A stretch of 64,000 bases of DNA from Sepioteuthis lessoniana (GCA_963585895.1 OY757916.1:23955336-24019335); one strand, 5' to 3'; shown: positions 9,641 to 21,724, counted from the first letter of the stretch. The notes: generated by a model from the letters alone, not told the origin. A program made the numbers and translations.

Positions 9641-11217
9641 AAAAATGGTAAAGTATTTCTTGAGAGTTTATTGGGAACATGGTTCATGAGACACTTGCCA
9701 ATTTTCTATTCAGTGCCCCTTCACGTTCATTTCTGCTGAGCTGTTTTTTGTTTTTTTTTTGTTTTTTTTGTTTCATTTATTTTTGTTTTTGTTTTCTTGT
9801 TTTGTTTTTTCTCATCTCTGGGAACCTTAAAACAGCTGATTGCTGTTTTACTAATCAATTTACCAGAGAAGAACATCTTCATCCTCATCTTCATCCTCAT
9901 CATCATCAGCAGCAACAACAACAACAACAACAATACAATTATAGAGATAAATACTCACTGTTGACTCACTTATCATAGGACATGCTGGCTATATATAACA
10001 AAATAAAGAAAATTAAAGAAGAAAAGTTATATCAGAAAATGATGGTCTAAAAAGAATAAACACGAATATAATGACCTGAGAGCTCGTTCAACCAACTCTT
10101 CTTTGGCAAAAAATAAACACGAATGAAACCAAGGCTAAAGTTAAATAATCGAGTAGCTCTATGTATCTATTATTTGAGAGGCAGAGTAGGCTTTGAAAAA
10201 GTAGATTTGAATTCATACTCAGAGACATCAAGTTAGCTGGCTATGAGTGACAGGGCATGACCTTGGGATTAATTTGACAGCTTGGATAGTCTCAAAAAGT
10301 TCTAGAATTTAAAAAAGTTGTTTAAAATTTGATCAGTTCATCCTGAGAAGCTGAAATGCCCACATGTGTGAAAATTGGTGTGCACATATTTTTCTACCTA
10401 TATTCAAAGGACCGTTCTGCAATCATAGTCAGGTAAATACATCATGTCCCAAAATGGGTGCAACAGATTAATATGGTGATGATGACTTATTACTGAGACA
10501 AGCGCAATAGGAGTCATTTGGAACTTGTCCCAAATAAAAATGGATCCTTTGAGCTAGAGATATCAAATCAATGTTTCTTTAACTGTTATTATATCAGCTT
10601 CCAAGACATGCAATCTTTTTTAGATTTTATGGTCCCAGTAATAAATCATAGCCATATTAATGGGTTGCATCTATTTTGAAACAGTTTTGAATGATTTTGT
10701 CTCCTAATAAGAAATGACATAAGATATTTTTTCCTTTCTTGCCCAAGGCATTGTGATCAAGGATTAATTGTTGCTATAGTATACTATTTTCAAATCTGAA
10801 ACAAAAAAGAAAACAACATTATTATAAGCAGAGTTATTAGCAGTCACATGGGTCCAATGTATATTGAAATACCCTATAAAACCATGTATAATGAGACACC
10901 CTATATCACCATATATATTGAGACGCCTTATATAACCATGTATACTGAGACACCCTATATAATCATGTATACTGAAACACACTGTTGTAACTAAATAAAA
11001 ATATTACTGAATCAGAAATAACCAAAATGGTGGTTGGAAATGAAATGGAAATATTTATAACATTACCAAAATACAATATTTGCCAAGAATGCAAAGAAAG
11101 CAACCACTGCTAGTGGTGACTTTTAGTCAGTATATTTTCACCCCTTCACAATAGTGTCCAATGTATCTATGAAGAATGGGACTTACTCATTAATGTTCAT
11201 AGGTTGGGTATATAACG
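9641..11217. other. Unrecognised region with T-rich, CAA and 27-bp repeats
   Basis: Contains a T/G-rich tract (about 9744-9812), a short (CAA)n (about 9911-9943) and the 27-bp minisatellite listed separately. No coding region or known dispersed repeat is visible. Confidence 0.55.
10857..10982. repeat. 27-bp minisatellite
   Basis: Four units plus a partial fifth of ATGTATACTGAGACACCCTA with a TATAACC end. The period is exactly 27 bp, so the minus strand stays open as a 9-residue repeat. I treat that as a consequence of the period and not as evidence of coding. Confidence 0.85.
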
Positions 11218-11228
11218 CGCCCTATATA

Positions 11229-11660
11229 TTGCCCAGTCGGCTGGGGCGGTAGAATACACTGACTGGCCCGGAGTGGTAGCACTTGATAGGGCCCTATCTA
11301 TGGGTTAAATAGAACTAACACATACTTTTGCTTAACTGAATTGTTTGAGTAAACTGAATAGCTTGAAATAGAAATGTTTTTGACAATTAAATCATACTTA
11401 CATTTAAACTGCATGCTTATGCTTAACTGAATTTTTTGAAAGAGAACTTTTTTTCGACATTAAAACTGTATTTACACTTAACTGAATTGTTACATATAAC
11501 TGCTTGAATAGTTTGAAATAGAAATGTTTTTGACAATTAAACTGTGTACTTATGCTAAACTGAATTGTTTGAAATAGAACTGATTATTTACATAAAAATG
11601 GATTTGGTTTTAAATAACCTACAAAGGTTGATATGCCATAAAACCCAACAAACCAAACCC
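11229..11660 (+). repeat. SINE-D with perfect target-site duplication and deleted head module
   Basis: Begins TTGCCCAGTCGGCTGGGG and ends AACAAACCAAACCC, flanked by CGCCCTATATA at 11218-11228 and 11661-11671, which fixes the family's 5' end. About 170 bp of head are missing: ACTGACTGG passes straight into the CCCGGAGTGGTAGCAC block. It is useful as a reference for family boundaries. Confidence 0.9.
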
Positions 11661-11671
11661 CGCCCTATATA

Positions 11672-12230
11672 AAGAAAAAGACATGTTAGATAAGAAAAAA
11701 AAATGTTTAAAGTGTGCACACAAACTTTTGGTATTCATTCTTTCCAATAAGAGGTATCTCTGTGTTTCTTCTTCATAGCCAAACAGTGTGTGACCCACTG
11801 CGAAAGAAAGAAGATGAGCCATAAAAAAACAACAACACCATGTGCGAGTCAAAGAGATAAAAATATCCAACAAATGGGATGCAGAGTTAAAAAAGAGAGG
11901 ACCCACATTCCTTTTTTTGGCAATAGAATTTCAAAGAAATTCAGAGAAAGGAATGAGGTCTATTCCCAAGTTTGGATGCGTCTAAAACACTCATTGTATT
12001 AAAAGAATTAAAGAGTTTCAAGTTTTATGCTCAAGCCAACTAGCTAGAAGATGTCAGCAATAGCATTAATCATACATGCTAATATCTTTTTAATGGCTCA
12101 AATTGATAATATAATCCTGCTAACTTTTGTTTAGTAGAAAATCAATATTTATGAAACATTGTAAGGAGTGTATTTATTTATTTATGTGTGATTGTGTACC
12201 ACTAGAGTGAGTAAAAAGTTTTGCCGCATT
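11672..12230. other. Unrecognised
   Basis: Overlapping 70-95 codon frames on both strands resemble no family I know. The region is A-rich and shows no splice-like or codon-bias signal I can defend. Confidence 0.45.
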
Positions 12231-12289
12231 TTGTTTGGTTTTGTTTCTTTGTTTAATGGCATATCAACTATTGAAGGTTATTTAATGGC
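12231..12289 (-). repeat. SINE-A tail fragment
   Basis: TTTCTTTGTTTAATGGCATA and the tail stem on the minus strand. It abuts a SINE-B fragment without a spacer. Confidence 0.75.
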
Positions 12290-12476
12290 AAGTTCAAATC
12301 CTAGACAGGGCTGCTTGCATTTCAGATAATACCCCTATCCTTGGGACAAGTATGAATTTAAATATTCTCCTTTCAGCTATCGATAAAGAGTGGGGCGGAT
12401 GGGGCTTTTAAAACATGTTAAACTCTGCTTAAAAAAATTGACTTTGACTCACATCCTACTTGTCATATCCTACTGC

Positions 12477-12480
<4 letters not shown>
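12290..12480 (+). repeat. SINE-B, 5' truncated
   Basis: Starts at the B-box (AAGTTCAAATCC) and ends at TGTCATATCCTACTGC, then enters an AT array. A second 3'-end scrap of the same family is at 12640-12671. Confidence 0.75.
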
Positions 12481-12481
<1 letters not shown>

Positions 12482-12524
<43 letters not shown>

Positions 12525-12684
12525 TGTAATTTAAAAAAAATTAGAATAAGAAATAAATAGAAGATATTAGCAAAAAACATGAAAAAGTAATTCAAGTGGA
12601 AAAAAGTTAATAAGATCAAAGGAAAGCAGAAAAAATGTCTTTGTGTCACATCCTGCTTGTCACACCCTGCTATATATATATAAA

Positions 12685-12742
<58 letters not shown>

Positions 12743-13210
12743 TTTAAACTATAGACTAAAAAAATTTTTAAAACATAGAAATGAATAGTGAAACCAGGCA
12801 AAAAACGTATCCAATATACACACAAGGAAAAAATAGGTAGCTAAATAAATAGTATCGAAATTATTATAAGCATTAATATTTCCCTTAAAAGTTAATTATC
12901 GAACTTAACATGAAAATAAAATAAATAAAAAAGGTTAAATTACCGTAATTATAACTGACGGAAGAATTTTAAAAATAAAATAAATAGGTAAATAAAAAAA
13001 CGGAAATTCAATAAAACGAGGTGGTAACTCTTAAAATCTCTCCCTCCCTTCCCCTCCCCCCACGTATCTATTCTGTTTTATTTATCCATTGGATCTGAAA
13101 AAGTCCTGCTATATTTTTCTTCATGTTTCTGGTTCACACCAGAAACAGAAAAACAGGATAGAAATAAATTTATAATCTTAAAATAACCGGTCTTTGGTTT
13201 TTTTCTTTAA

Positions 13211-13252
<42 letters not shown>

Positions 13253-13362
13253 TAATATTAAAAAATTAGAATTCAAAATGAATGGAAGATATTAGCAAAA
13301 AAAAAAACTTAAAAAAGCAATTTAAATGGAAAAAAGCTAGTAAGATTTAAGGAAAGCAGAAA
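12482..13362. repeat. AT arrays with a duplicated flanking segment
   Basis: (AT)n at 12482-12524, 12671-12740 and 13213-13252. The AT array plus about 110 bp downstream (AGAAGATATTAGCAAAAAA through AAGGAAAGCAGAAAAA) occurs twice, at 12482-12640 and 13213-13360. Confidence 0.75.
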
Positions 13363-13694
13363 AAGTCAAAATTACATAAAAGCACTTAAATTGAAATGGC
13401 GAGAATTTTGAAAGTCAAAAATCTATCCAGAGCAAAACAAACAAAAATAATAACAAATGAATATCAAATAAAAAAATAAGAAATAAAAAAATATAGAAGA
13501 AAAAGCTGCTGAGAGAGAAATTAAAGAAGAAAAACAATAACAAGAAAAACAGAATGGAAAAGAAATCCAAAAAATGGTTGGGTTTGTATCTGTAGGTATT
13601 TACTCACATAAACACACATAAGAGTGTCTGTGGCTGGATATGTGTGTAGGTGTGTGTACTGTTGCATGATTGTGTATTTATGTGCAAATGTATG

Positions 13695-13875
13695 TATTTA
13701 CCTAACCCCTCTACAACAAGAGGGATGTGACACAAGGTTAATTTTTAAGCAATTGGTTTAAATCCTGAGTTTCCATTTTCCTATACTGATTGCCATATTA
13801 AAGAACCCCCTCCGCCACAACTATTTACCCATAGTTAAGGTGGAGACAGAATAGTTAAATACATACCATTCCCGA

Positions 13876-13878
<3 letters not shown>
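13695..13878 (-). repeat. SINE-B fragment, diverged
   Basis: The minus-strand 3' part is recognisable from ATTTACCTAACCCCTCTAC, GTGACACAAGGTTAATTTTT and ATTTACCCATAGTTAAGG. It ends in an AT array, so the head is lost. Confidence 0.7.
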
Positions 13879-13933
<55 letters not shown>

Positions 13934-13961
13934 TTTTTAATCTATTTCTTTCATAGACCAC

Positions 13962-13997
<36 letters not shown>

Positions 13998-14289
13998 TTT
14001 TTTATCTAATCCAAGGAGGAAATCCAAGGGGTAGGAGCATCAAATTTGAGTTCTCAATGTCAACAACTATCAATGTATAATTAATTTGGGATTAAAAATA
14101 CATCAACACTCAAGGAGCAGAGCTAAAAAAATCTTTTTTTAAATAAAAATCAAAAAAAGGCAAGAAATATAAGAACACCCAAATAAAAAAAAAATTTCTA
14201 CCACATCTGATGATGGTCATCATGACTAGAGATATATTTATTATGACACGAAGGAAGTGAATATTTCAATTTTTATTTTTATATAAAAA

Positions 14290-14359
<70 letters not shown>

Positions 14360-14856
14360 AAGAAATACAAAAACCAGTCACATTAGGATTATAAATTTAT
14401 TTCCATCCTTTTATGGGTATTGATATGAATCAATAACACCAAAACTAACAGAACTTCTTCTGATCTAATGGATAAAATAATTACAGTCAGAATAGACACA
14501 GGAGGGAAGGGTGGGAGGTGGGTAGGAGAGTTGGTAAAGAGTTTCCTCCCCATTTGTCCACTTCCGGCTTTTATAATCCTTATTTAACTGGTTTTTGTTT
14601 TTCTTAAAGGAATTATTGCTCTGTTATGTTAGTTACATTGAGCTCTTTACCAGGAAAATTTAAATGTTCCAAGTTGAATGATTTTTTTGTCCTGACGGAA
14701 TTATTCCCCACTCAGGTTTAACTGGACTGAATAATTTATATATATATATATATATATATTGGAGTGGTCTACAAAAGAAATAGATTCAAAAATTTATTTT
14801 AATAGCTATTTAAGATATTAACACTTATGAGTCACAGTTTTATTAAGAAATAAAAA
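13877..14856. repeat. Long AT arrays in unrecognised DNA
   Basis: (TA)n at 13877-13930, 13967-13996, 14294-14354 and 14736-14759. The DNA between them is unassigned. A CTGATGATGG motif occurs at 14207. Confidence 0.75.
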
Positions 14857-14857
14857 A

Positions 14858-15108
14858 AAGTTGGCGACATTAGTTGAGAGTGACCCGAAGGTTCTCTTTT
14901 CCATAGCTACAACACCGAGGTGTAGGGGAGGATGCAACTTCATTCCTTGGATTGCTCCACTTTACCCTTGATCTGTACCTTATAGTGCAAAACAAGGAGG
15001 CATCAAGTTCCATTTTTTGAGTTTTTGGTATGACTCAACCTGGGATTGAACTCTGGTCTCCCAGACCATTGGCAAACACTCTACTCATTAGACCAATATA
15101 CTTGAAGT
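14858..15108 (-). repeat. SINE-C, near full-length
   Basis: On the minus strand the tRNA-like head lies at 15060-15108 (TGAGTAGAGTGTTTGCC; B-box region CCAGAGTTCAATCCC) and the conserved 3' end at 14858-14900 (AGTTGGCGACATTAG on the plus strand). Confidence 0.88.
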
Positions 15109-15190
15109 CTATTGTTTCAACTTATTTTTGGATTCCTACTTATTCATATTTTTGGTAACAGAGTTTGAGAGCTGTCAACTGATAATAAAT

Positions 15191-15969
15191 AAGTAAAGTT
15201 GTTTACCATAGCCAGATCCGAATACGTGAAATGGACATATAATGTTCATATATATATAACATAGAACATAGGAATCTCGAAACACAAAAAACACTTACGA
15301 CTTCTCAGTTCAGGTACGAAACTTTTTATTACCTTTGAGTTTAAAGGTATTTCGACATAAGGAGTGAGAAGCACAATCTTTCTATTCTGGCTTTTTCATC
15401 TGCACCCCATCACATCCGACACCTGCCCAAGGCTTACATGAGCAAGCGAAAGTCAACCCATCTCGTCCTGTGTCTAGTCTCAACTCTACTAAGTTTCTTC
15501 AAATTCCCAAAATCCTCCTCACGCTTCCGGTGCGTGACATCATTCACACTTGCTAGCCCCGTTTCCTATCTCAGGCTATCTTGACATCTCTGAGTGATAC
15601 ATCTGCTCCACTTGCGTGTGCATGCATGAACACCTGCGTTAATGTTGCACCTAAGTAACCAATGCACTGAGCCGAAAAGTTCTCAGCCTAACTAAACCCA
15701 AAAGCATAAACCAAAATCCCTTGGCCATTATATTACAGTTGGTGATGTTAGTCGAGGGTGACTTGAAGGCTCCCTTTTCAATAGCTACTACACCAAGTTG
15801 TAGGGTAGGGTGCTACTCCATTCCCTGGATTGCTCCACTTTACTTTTGATCCATACCTTATAATGCTGAGTGTTAAGCAAGGAGGATCAAGTACCATTTT
15901 TTGCGTCCTTGGTATGACTCAACCTGGCATTGAACCCCAGTCTCCCAGACTATTGACGAATATTCTAAT
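15191..15969 (-). repeat. SINE-C interrupted by a solo LTR
   Basis: The 3' terminal AAGTAAAGTTG (15191-15201) and the rest of the SINE (15738-15969) are separated by the 536-bp LTR. Removing the LTR and one GTTG rejoins a normal SINE-C 3' end. Confidence 0.88.
15202..15737 (-). mobile_element. Solo LTR, family L2, copy a
   Basis: 536 bp flanked by GTTG at 15198-15201 and 15738-15741, inserted in a SINE-C. The right end reads GGCCATTATATTACA, so the minus strand starts TGTAATATAATGGCC. The left end TTTACCATA is a mutated form of TGTAACATA in copy b. On the minus strand GGTAATAAAAAGTTTCG supplies an AATAAA, which suggests minus orientation. No internal region is present. It shares most of its length with 34955-35487. 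Confidence 0.86.
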
Positions 15970-16121
15970 ACAAACTAAAATCTCTTTTAATAACAAATTA
16001 TTATAGAATATATCTATTTTAGAAATTTTATCACTGAATATTAATGGTTATGGTGGTTTCTATGTACTTACAGAACTTTGTGTAGTTCACAACTTTTGGA
16101 ATTTGTGTGGTGATGAAGTAA

Positions 16122-16149
16122 AAGTAAGTAGAGTTGGCAACCTTAGTCC
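16122..16149 (-). repeat. SINE-C 3' end fused to SINE-D
   Basis: GTAAGTAGAGTTGGCAACC is the 3' terminus of a minus-strand SINE-C. It joins the next SINE-D without a spacer. Confidence 0.65.
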
Positions 16150-16690
16150 ACTCAGGCCAGAAGGGGTAGCACCTGATAGGGTCCTATCTATGGGTCGAAT
16201 AGAACTAAACTGTATGCTTATGCTCAACTGAATTGTTTGAAATAGAACTGTTTTGACATTTAACAGGGAATAAATGAATGACTGACGTTTAATTGAATTT
16301 TTAGTGATACCTAGCATTACTTGAAACCATTTCACTTGGTTGATAAAACTGAATAGCTAGAAAGAACTTAAATGTCAAAAAAATTTCTGTATACTAATGC
16401 TAAAATGAATTGTTTGAAATAGAACTGTTTTGACATTGAAATTACCTACTTATGCTACACCGAATTGTTTGAAATGGAAATGCTTTTGTATACTAAACTG
16501 ATTTGTTTGAATTAGAATTTTTTGACTAAAGTGAATAGCTTGAAATAGAAATGTTTTTGACATTTAAACTGTTTACTTATGCTAAACTGAATTGGTTAAA
16601 ATGGAACTGTTTATATGTATAAAAATGGATTTGGTATTAAATAACCTACAATGGTTGATATGCCATAAAACTAAACCAAACCAAGCACTC
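16150..16690 (+). repeat. SINE-D, head-truncated
   Basis: Starts within the head at GGCCAGAAGGGGTAGCACC and runs through several AAACTGAATTGTTTGAAATA modules to the tail stem and AAACCAAACCAAG. The ORF on the opposite strand across its start is not a gene. Confidence 0.87.
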
Positions 16691-17437
16691 AGACACATAT
16701 AAAAGTGAAAGAATACTTTATTTCTTAACTTTTATTTGTTTCCCATTTTCATTTCTCCAATGAAGACCCTTTTACTTTCATTCTTCTTCTTCTTCTTCTT
16801 CTTCTTCTTCTTCTTCTTCTTCTTCTTCTTCTTCATTCGTTTATTTGTTCATCCAACACATTTTGTTCAACACGAGAAGGTAGAGAGAAATCAATCTTCA
16901 TCCTCTGCTAGAGACAACACCTACCCTCCTACCTATAGTGTCCGGTGATGATGAACAAGGAATATTCAGCCTAAACAACAAGGTTGAAGAGGCAATTACT
17001 TTGTTAATTACTTTGTTAATTAAAACAACTCCCCAAAGAATGTAGCTAACGACTTACTGCCGACACATATCAAGGGAAAAAAATGGATAAAGTTAAAGCC
17101 AAAGGAAATTAAAAAATAAAGAAAGTGATTCCTCACCCACCCTAAAATTCTGTGATTTTTTGGCATTATTTCTCTTTGTGCATCATTTGATCAGAGGTCT
17201 TTCTCCTGAATGTTTTTCTTGCAGAACACTTCACCTTTAGACAAATGCAGACCCCAATAACTAGACTAGAAGACTGAAGAAATTATATTGGATTTTATCC
17301 AACAGTTTGGAACTTTTGAAATAATATATTGATGAGTTCCCCCAAACTCACATAACTTTATCAAACCTTGAAGATTGCTCTACTTCTCATCAAAGATCAC
17401 CTTATTAACAATGTTTAGATAATAATGATTATATCCT
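16691..17437. repeat. (TTC)n microsatellite, then unrecognised DNA
   Basis: A TTC array lies at 16780-16835 (poly-Phe when translated). From 16840 to 17437 nothing is recognised. Confidence 0.75.
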
Positions 17438-17735
17438 CTGCAGAGGGGTAAGATCCCTCCCCTAATGAGTGTCCTGTATATGACACAAAACTAGGTCTGA
17501 TGGTGAGGCTCCAACTTTAGAGATCTGCCAAGGGGTAAGATTCCTCCCCAAATTATTGTCCTCGATATGATACTAAACGGTATCCATAAGTGAGGCTCCA
17601 GCTCTAGAGATCTGATGAGTGTGGTGTACCTCTTCATTGCTATTACTTCCGGGTCCACTCTGACTTGGAGTGGTAGTGCCTTTACAGGTCCCATCTATGG
17701 GTCAAATTGATCTGTGTAGATGTCATTTGTATTTG
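17438..17735 (+). repeat. SINE-D fragment with an internal duplicated module
   Basis: A head module of about 86 bp (CTGCAGAGGGGTAAGATCCC through GAGGCTCCAACTTTAGAG) is followed by a second diverged copy beginning GCCAAGGGGTAAGATTCC at 17526. After them come the GGTCCACTCTGACTTGG block and a truncated body. Confidence 0.75.
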
Positions 17736-17790
17736 ATGTGACTGTGTACAAAAAATTCTCTTAAAAAACAACTAAACAAAAAAGTAAATA

Positions 17791-18665
17791 TGGTTGGTTG
17801 GTTGGTTGGGTTTTATGGCATATCAATTTAATACCAAATCCATTTTTATGCAAGCAATCAGTTCAATTTCAAACAATTCACTTTAGCATGAGTACACAGT
17901 TTAAATATCAAAAATATTTCTATTTCAAACTATTCAGGTTATTCAAACAGTTCTAATTCAGCTAATTCAGTTTAGGTTTGGTTGTTTGGGTTTTATGGCA
18001 TATCAACCTGAGTAGGTTATTTAATGCCAAATCCATCTTTATGAAAATAGTTCTATTTCAAACAATTCAGTTTAGGATAAGTACGCAGTTTAAAAGTAAG
18101 TACAGTTTAATCGTGAAAAACATTTCTATTTCAAGCAATTCAGTTTAGTCAAACAGTTCTAATTCAGCTAATTCAGTTTGGTGTAAGAACAGATTTTGTT
18201 TACACACAGTTAAATGTCAAAACAGTTCAATATTAAACAAATCAGTTAAGTGTAAGTACAGTTTCAATGTAAAAAACAGTTCCATTTCAAACAATTCGGT
18301 TAAGCATAAGCATGCAGTTTAAATGTAAGTACAGTGTTTAATTGCCAAAAACATTTCTATTTCAAGATATTCAGTTTAGTCAAACAGTTCTCATTCAAAC
18401 AATTCAGTTAAGGATAAGTATGCAGTTTAGTTCTATTTAACCCATTGATTGGGCCCTATCAGGTGCAACCATTCTGGGCCAGAGTGGACCTGGGAGCAAG
18501 GACAATGAAGGGGTACTCCACATTCCCCAGAGCCCCAGCATCCCTGGAGCCTCACCATCAGATCATTCAGTGTCATATCCAGGACACTCATGGGGTGGTG
18601 ATGTCTTACCCCTCTGCAGAGGTGTAGTCTGTGTATTCTACAGCCCTAGCCGACTGGGCAAAGTA
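17791..18665 (-). repeat. SINE-D with two tails (nested or duplicated)
   Basis: The minus-strand head ends at GCCGACTGGGCA (about 18650-18660). Two tail units are present, at 17800-17840 and 17985-18040, each with GGGTTTTATGGCATATCAA. Either one copy inserted into another's body or the distal segment was duplicated. Confidence 0.82.
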
Positions 18666-19345
18666 AATATGAGTATATAATAAATGTGATTCCCTAACCT
18701 ATAGGTATCAAATAACCTTAGACAGGTTAACATGCAATTAAAATCTATCAATTATTCAATCTAATCTAAGTGCTTTTGATTCCAGTTATTGATTTCAGTA
18801 TATCAACAAAGAATTTCTTTTGTATATGTATTTATCTAATCTTTCCCTCATAAACAAGTCATTTTTCAAGCAGAATCTAAGAGGTTTGAATGCCCTACTA
18901 CTTAATCATAGCCGGGGAAGGAAAATATTTAAATTCATATCTTTCCGAAGGGTGTTAGTACTATCTGAAATGCGAACAACCTTATGCAGGATTTGAACTC
19001 AGTTCACTGCCTCCATTTCCGATGTTGATAACTGTTATGCTACAAACATAAAGCCCCATTAAAACATGCAGATTTTTCTTATGCTAATTTGAAATTTTCA
19101 TTTCCCTTTTTCCAAATTGCAATAATGTTTGATTACTTTGTAGCCAGACTTGACAGTTCAGATGAATTGTTAATTTGATAACAATAATTCACACATGATA
19201 GCAGTTAAAACTTTGTTTTCCTCTATGTAGTCGAGTCTGACAAAAATAAGGTTAAAAAATCTGCTTCTAAGGTTTCAATCTCATACTGAAGCCTCAAAAG
19301 GATATTTTCTTCTCTAAATCATCTTTAAAATACAATTGGTTTGTG
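18666..19345. other. Unrecognised plus a diverged SINE-B
   Basis: About 18831-19040 resembles a minus-strand SINE-B (TCATTTTTCAAGCAGAATCT, then GGATTTGAACTCAGTTCACTG) but is strongly diverged. The rest shows nothing. Confidence 0.5.
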
Positions 19346-19585
19346 CTGTAATAAAAAAAAATTATATTGCTATAAAAAAAAGTTTGTAGTTATAAAAAAA
19401 ATTGTATTGCTATAAAAAAAGTTTGTAGTTATAAAAAAAAATTGTATTGCTTTAAAAAAAAAGTTTGTAGTTATAAAAAAAATTGTACTGGTATAAAAAA
19501 AAAAAGTTGTACTTTTACAAAAATATTTGTACTGTTATAAAAAATCTGTACAGTTATCAAATTTTTTTTTACTGTTATAAAAAAG
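19346..19585. repeat. Degenerate ~20-bp A-rich tandem repeat
   Basis: About 11 units of TTGTAGTTATAAAAAAAA type with variable A-run length and TTGTA/TTGCTA variants. No coding potential. Confidence 0.8.
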
Positions 19586-19740
19586 AAAGAACTGACCATC
19601 TAAAATGAACATAAATCAATAAAAGTGAAAACATTTCAAATATTTTAAGATTAATGTCTTGAATCTTTCTTTTTTTCTTTTAAATAATTCATCTAATATT
19701 CAGGTGAATATTTCAGCTGGTGATTCCTTAGCGAGTGTTG

Positions 19741-19869
19741 TTTCTTTCTTTGTTTTTAATGGCACATTAACCCTCAAGGTTTATCCAATGCTAAAGTCAC
19801 CCTTGTAGAAGAACAGCAGTAATACTATTTAACCGATAGCAGGGTGGGAGAAAAAAGGGGGCTCACAAC
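19741..19869 (-). repeat. SINE-A, 3' half
   Basis: TTTCTTTGTTTTTAATGGCA, the tail stem, and AACAGCAGTAATACTATTTA on the minus strand. The head is missing. Confidence 0.8.
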
Positions 19870-20735
19870 CTGCATGTAATGTTGGTATCACTAGAAACAA
19901 AATATTGATCTGTTTTAATCTTTGGGTAATTACGAAAGTTTCTATCAAATAGATTGCTAGCTATATACCCCTGTGGGGATTTAGGAATTAACAATAAAAC
20001 TCCCAACCAGATGTTGACTCGTCGGCTGCCACATACAAAATGGATAAACGCGTCGCTACACACCCATCTGGTTAGAAATCAGAAAAAAAGAAAAATAATA
20101 AAAATTAAAGTAGCCAATGGGAAGTGGTTGTGCCAAAAATGAGAAGGATTGTGGAGTGATGAGTTTGGAGCCACTGGAGAGAGATAAAAACTCGGGATTT
20201 CTGTGAACCGAGACAGTAACAACAAAAGAGACCAAAGGAAGTACATAGATACAGTGACCCAGCGAGAAGTAACATCCACCCTGGAGTTAAGAGCTGACAC
20301 TACTTTTCTGCTAGTTCCACTTCCTGACCATAAAAGAAATAAAGAAAAAAGGAATAAGTACTCTTTAAAAACATTTTCCCCCTTTTTTCTTAACATCTGA
20401 CTTTCCACAACTTTGAAAATTTACTACTTGTAAAAGGGAACTTCTGAACATTCAAATCCAAGTTGACGCTTTATTGTTTTATAAAAATTGTTTAAATTTT
20501 AGATATTCCTTGTTTGTCTTGTTTTAAATGAAGTTTTTCTCATTTTATGTTGTAACACTCCAAACCAACCAAAAGACCATACTCCTATTGGAGTAGCTGG
20601 TGCATGGCAGAATATCCAGTCATGTCCCCTATCATAAACGTCTAATATTAGCTTTAGTATATCCAATGATATACAAACACTGAGAAGATTGTAGAAAAGA
20701 GAAGATAAGTTCATTTATACATTTAGTAATAATAA
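19870..20735. other. Unrecognised; contains a 109-codon minus-strand frame
   Basis: The longest frame here (20079-20408, minus) has two hydrophobic stretches but overlaps an opposite-strand frame and matches no family I know. I do not call it a gene. Confidence 0.4.
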
Positions 20736-20986
20736 AGTTAACGACCTTAGTCGAGAGTAACCCAAAGGCCACCTTTCCAATATCTTCTACACTGAAGTGT
20801 AGGGGATGGGGCTACTCCTTTCTCTGGATTGATCCACTTTACCCTTGATCCTTACCTTTTAATGCTGGGTGTTAAGCAAGGCGGTATCAAGTACCATTTT
20901 TTGAGTCTTTGGTAGGACTCAATCTGGGATTGAACTTCAGTCTCCCAGACTATAGGCCATCACTCAACTCATTAGGCCAATGACCT
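20736..20986 (-). repeat. SINE-C, full-length
   Basis: 3' end TAAAGTTAACGACCTTAG at the left, and head at the right with a B-box-like GATTGAACTTC (plus-strand view) and GGCCAATGACCTGGTC. No clear target duplication. Confidence 0.86.
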
Positions 20987-21232
20987 GGTCAATGATTCAT
21001 ATGCATAGTAACATTTAATACATCCATAATATACATACAAGAAAAATTAACATGAATGCACAAACATACAAGAAGAATTAACAGGAATATATAAATGTAT
21101 CCAAACTGATAAAATGTGCACATATTGTTACCTGAACAAGCAGTATATGAAAAGGGGTACAAAAAGGTAAAAGTCTTTTTGTGATGTAAATGGTCTGTAT
21201 TACTTATAGAGTAAAGCCATGCCAAGCAGAAG

Positions 21233-21375
21233 ACATGTCTCTCTATTCAATGAACAGCGATAAAAAGGCATGTCTTCTTCACTCAAAGAACAGAACTTAA
21301 AGATGTGTCTTTGCCATTCAAAAAATGTTGAAAGAGGGACTTCTTCAGTGCTCAAAGAACACCGTCGTAAAAGGC
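21233..21375. repeat. ~35-bp degenerate minisatellite
   Basis: Four units sharing ATGTCT...TCAAAGAACAG with spacing near 35 bp, at about 21233, 21269, 21303 and 21337. It precedes a diverged minus-strand SINE-B at 21390-21605. Confidence 0.65.
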
Positions 21376-21389
21376 TTGAGTTGGATTCT

Positions 21390-21605
21390 GGGACTGTCAC
21401 ATGCCCGTATTGTCTCCCAATGCCTATTTATCCTTTCTAGACTGGTTGCCATATAAAGACTAAAGAGGCCAATCTGCCCTTACATTTACCTTTAGCTCAG
21501 GAGAGTATGAGAAAGATTCATGCCTGTCCTAAGGACATTAGTATGAAGAGAAATGAAAATAGCCTTGTCCAAGATTTGAACTCTGTTTGTCAAGTCCATT
21601 TACAC
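21390..21605 (-). repeat. SINE-B, strongly diverged
   Basis: Order of blocks on the minus strand: CTTTCTAGACTGGTTGCCAT, then the TTACCTTTAGCTCAGGAG block, then AAGATTTGAACTCTG (B-box region). Confidence 0.6.
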
Positions 21606-21724
21606 TATGTACATTTTACACTAAGTACATTTCTTTGATTGAAGACAGTTTAAAATAAAACAATTAGAAAGTTTAGAGCCTTATGTAGAAAATAAAATAG
21701 AATCAATTTAAGTATAATAAACCT

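Noticed and set aside
20079-20408. 109-codon minus-strand frame with two hydrophobic stretches
   Set aside because: No family resemblance, an overlapping opposite-strand frame, and no context. Could be chance in AT-rich DNA. A transcript match would change this.
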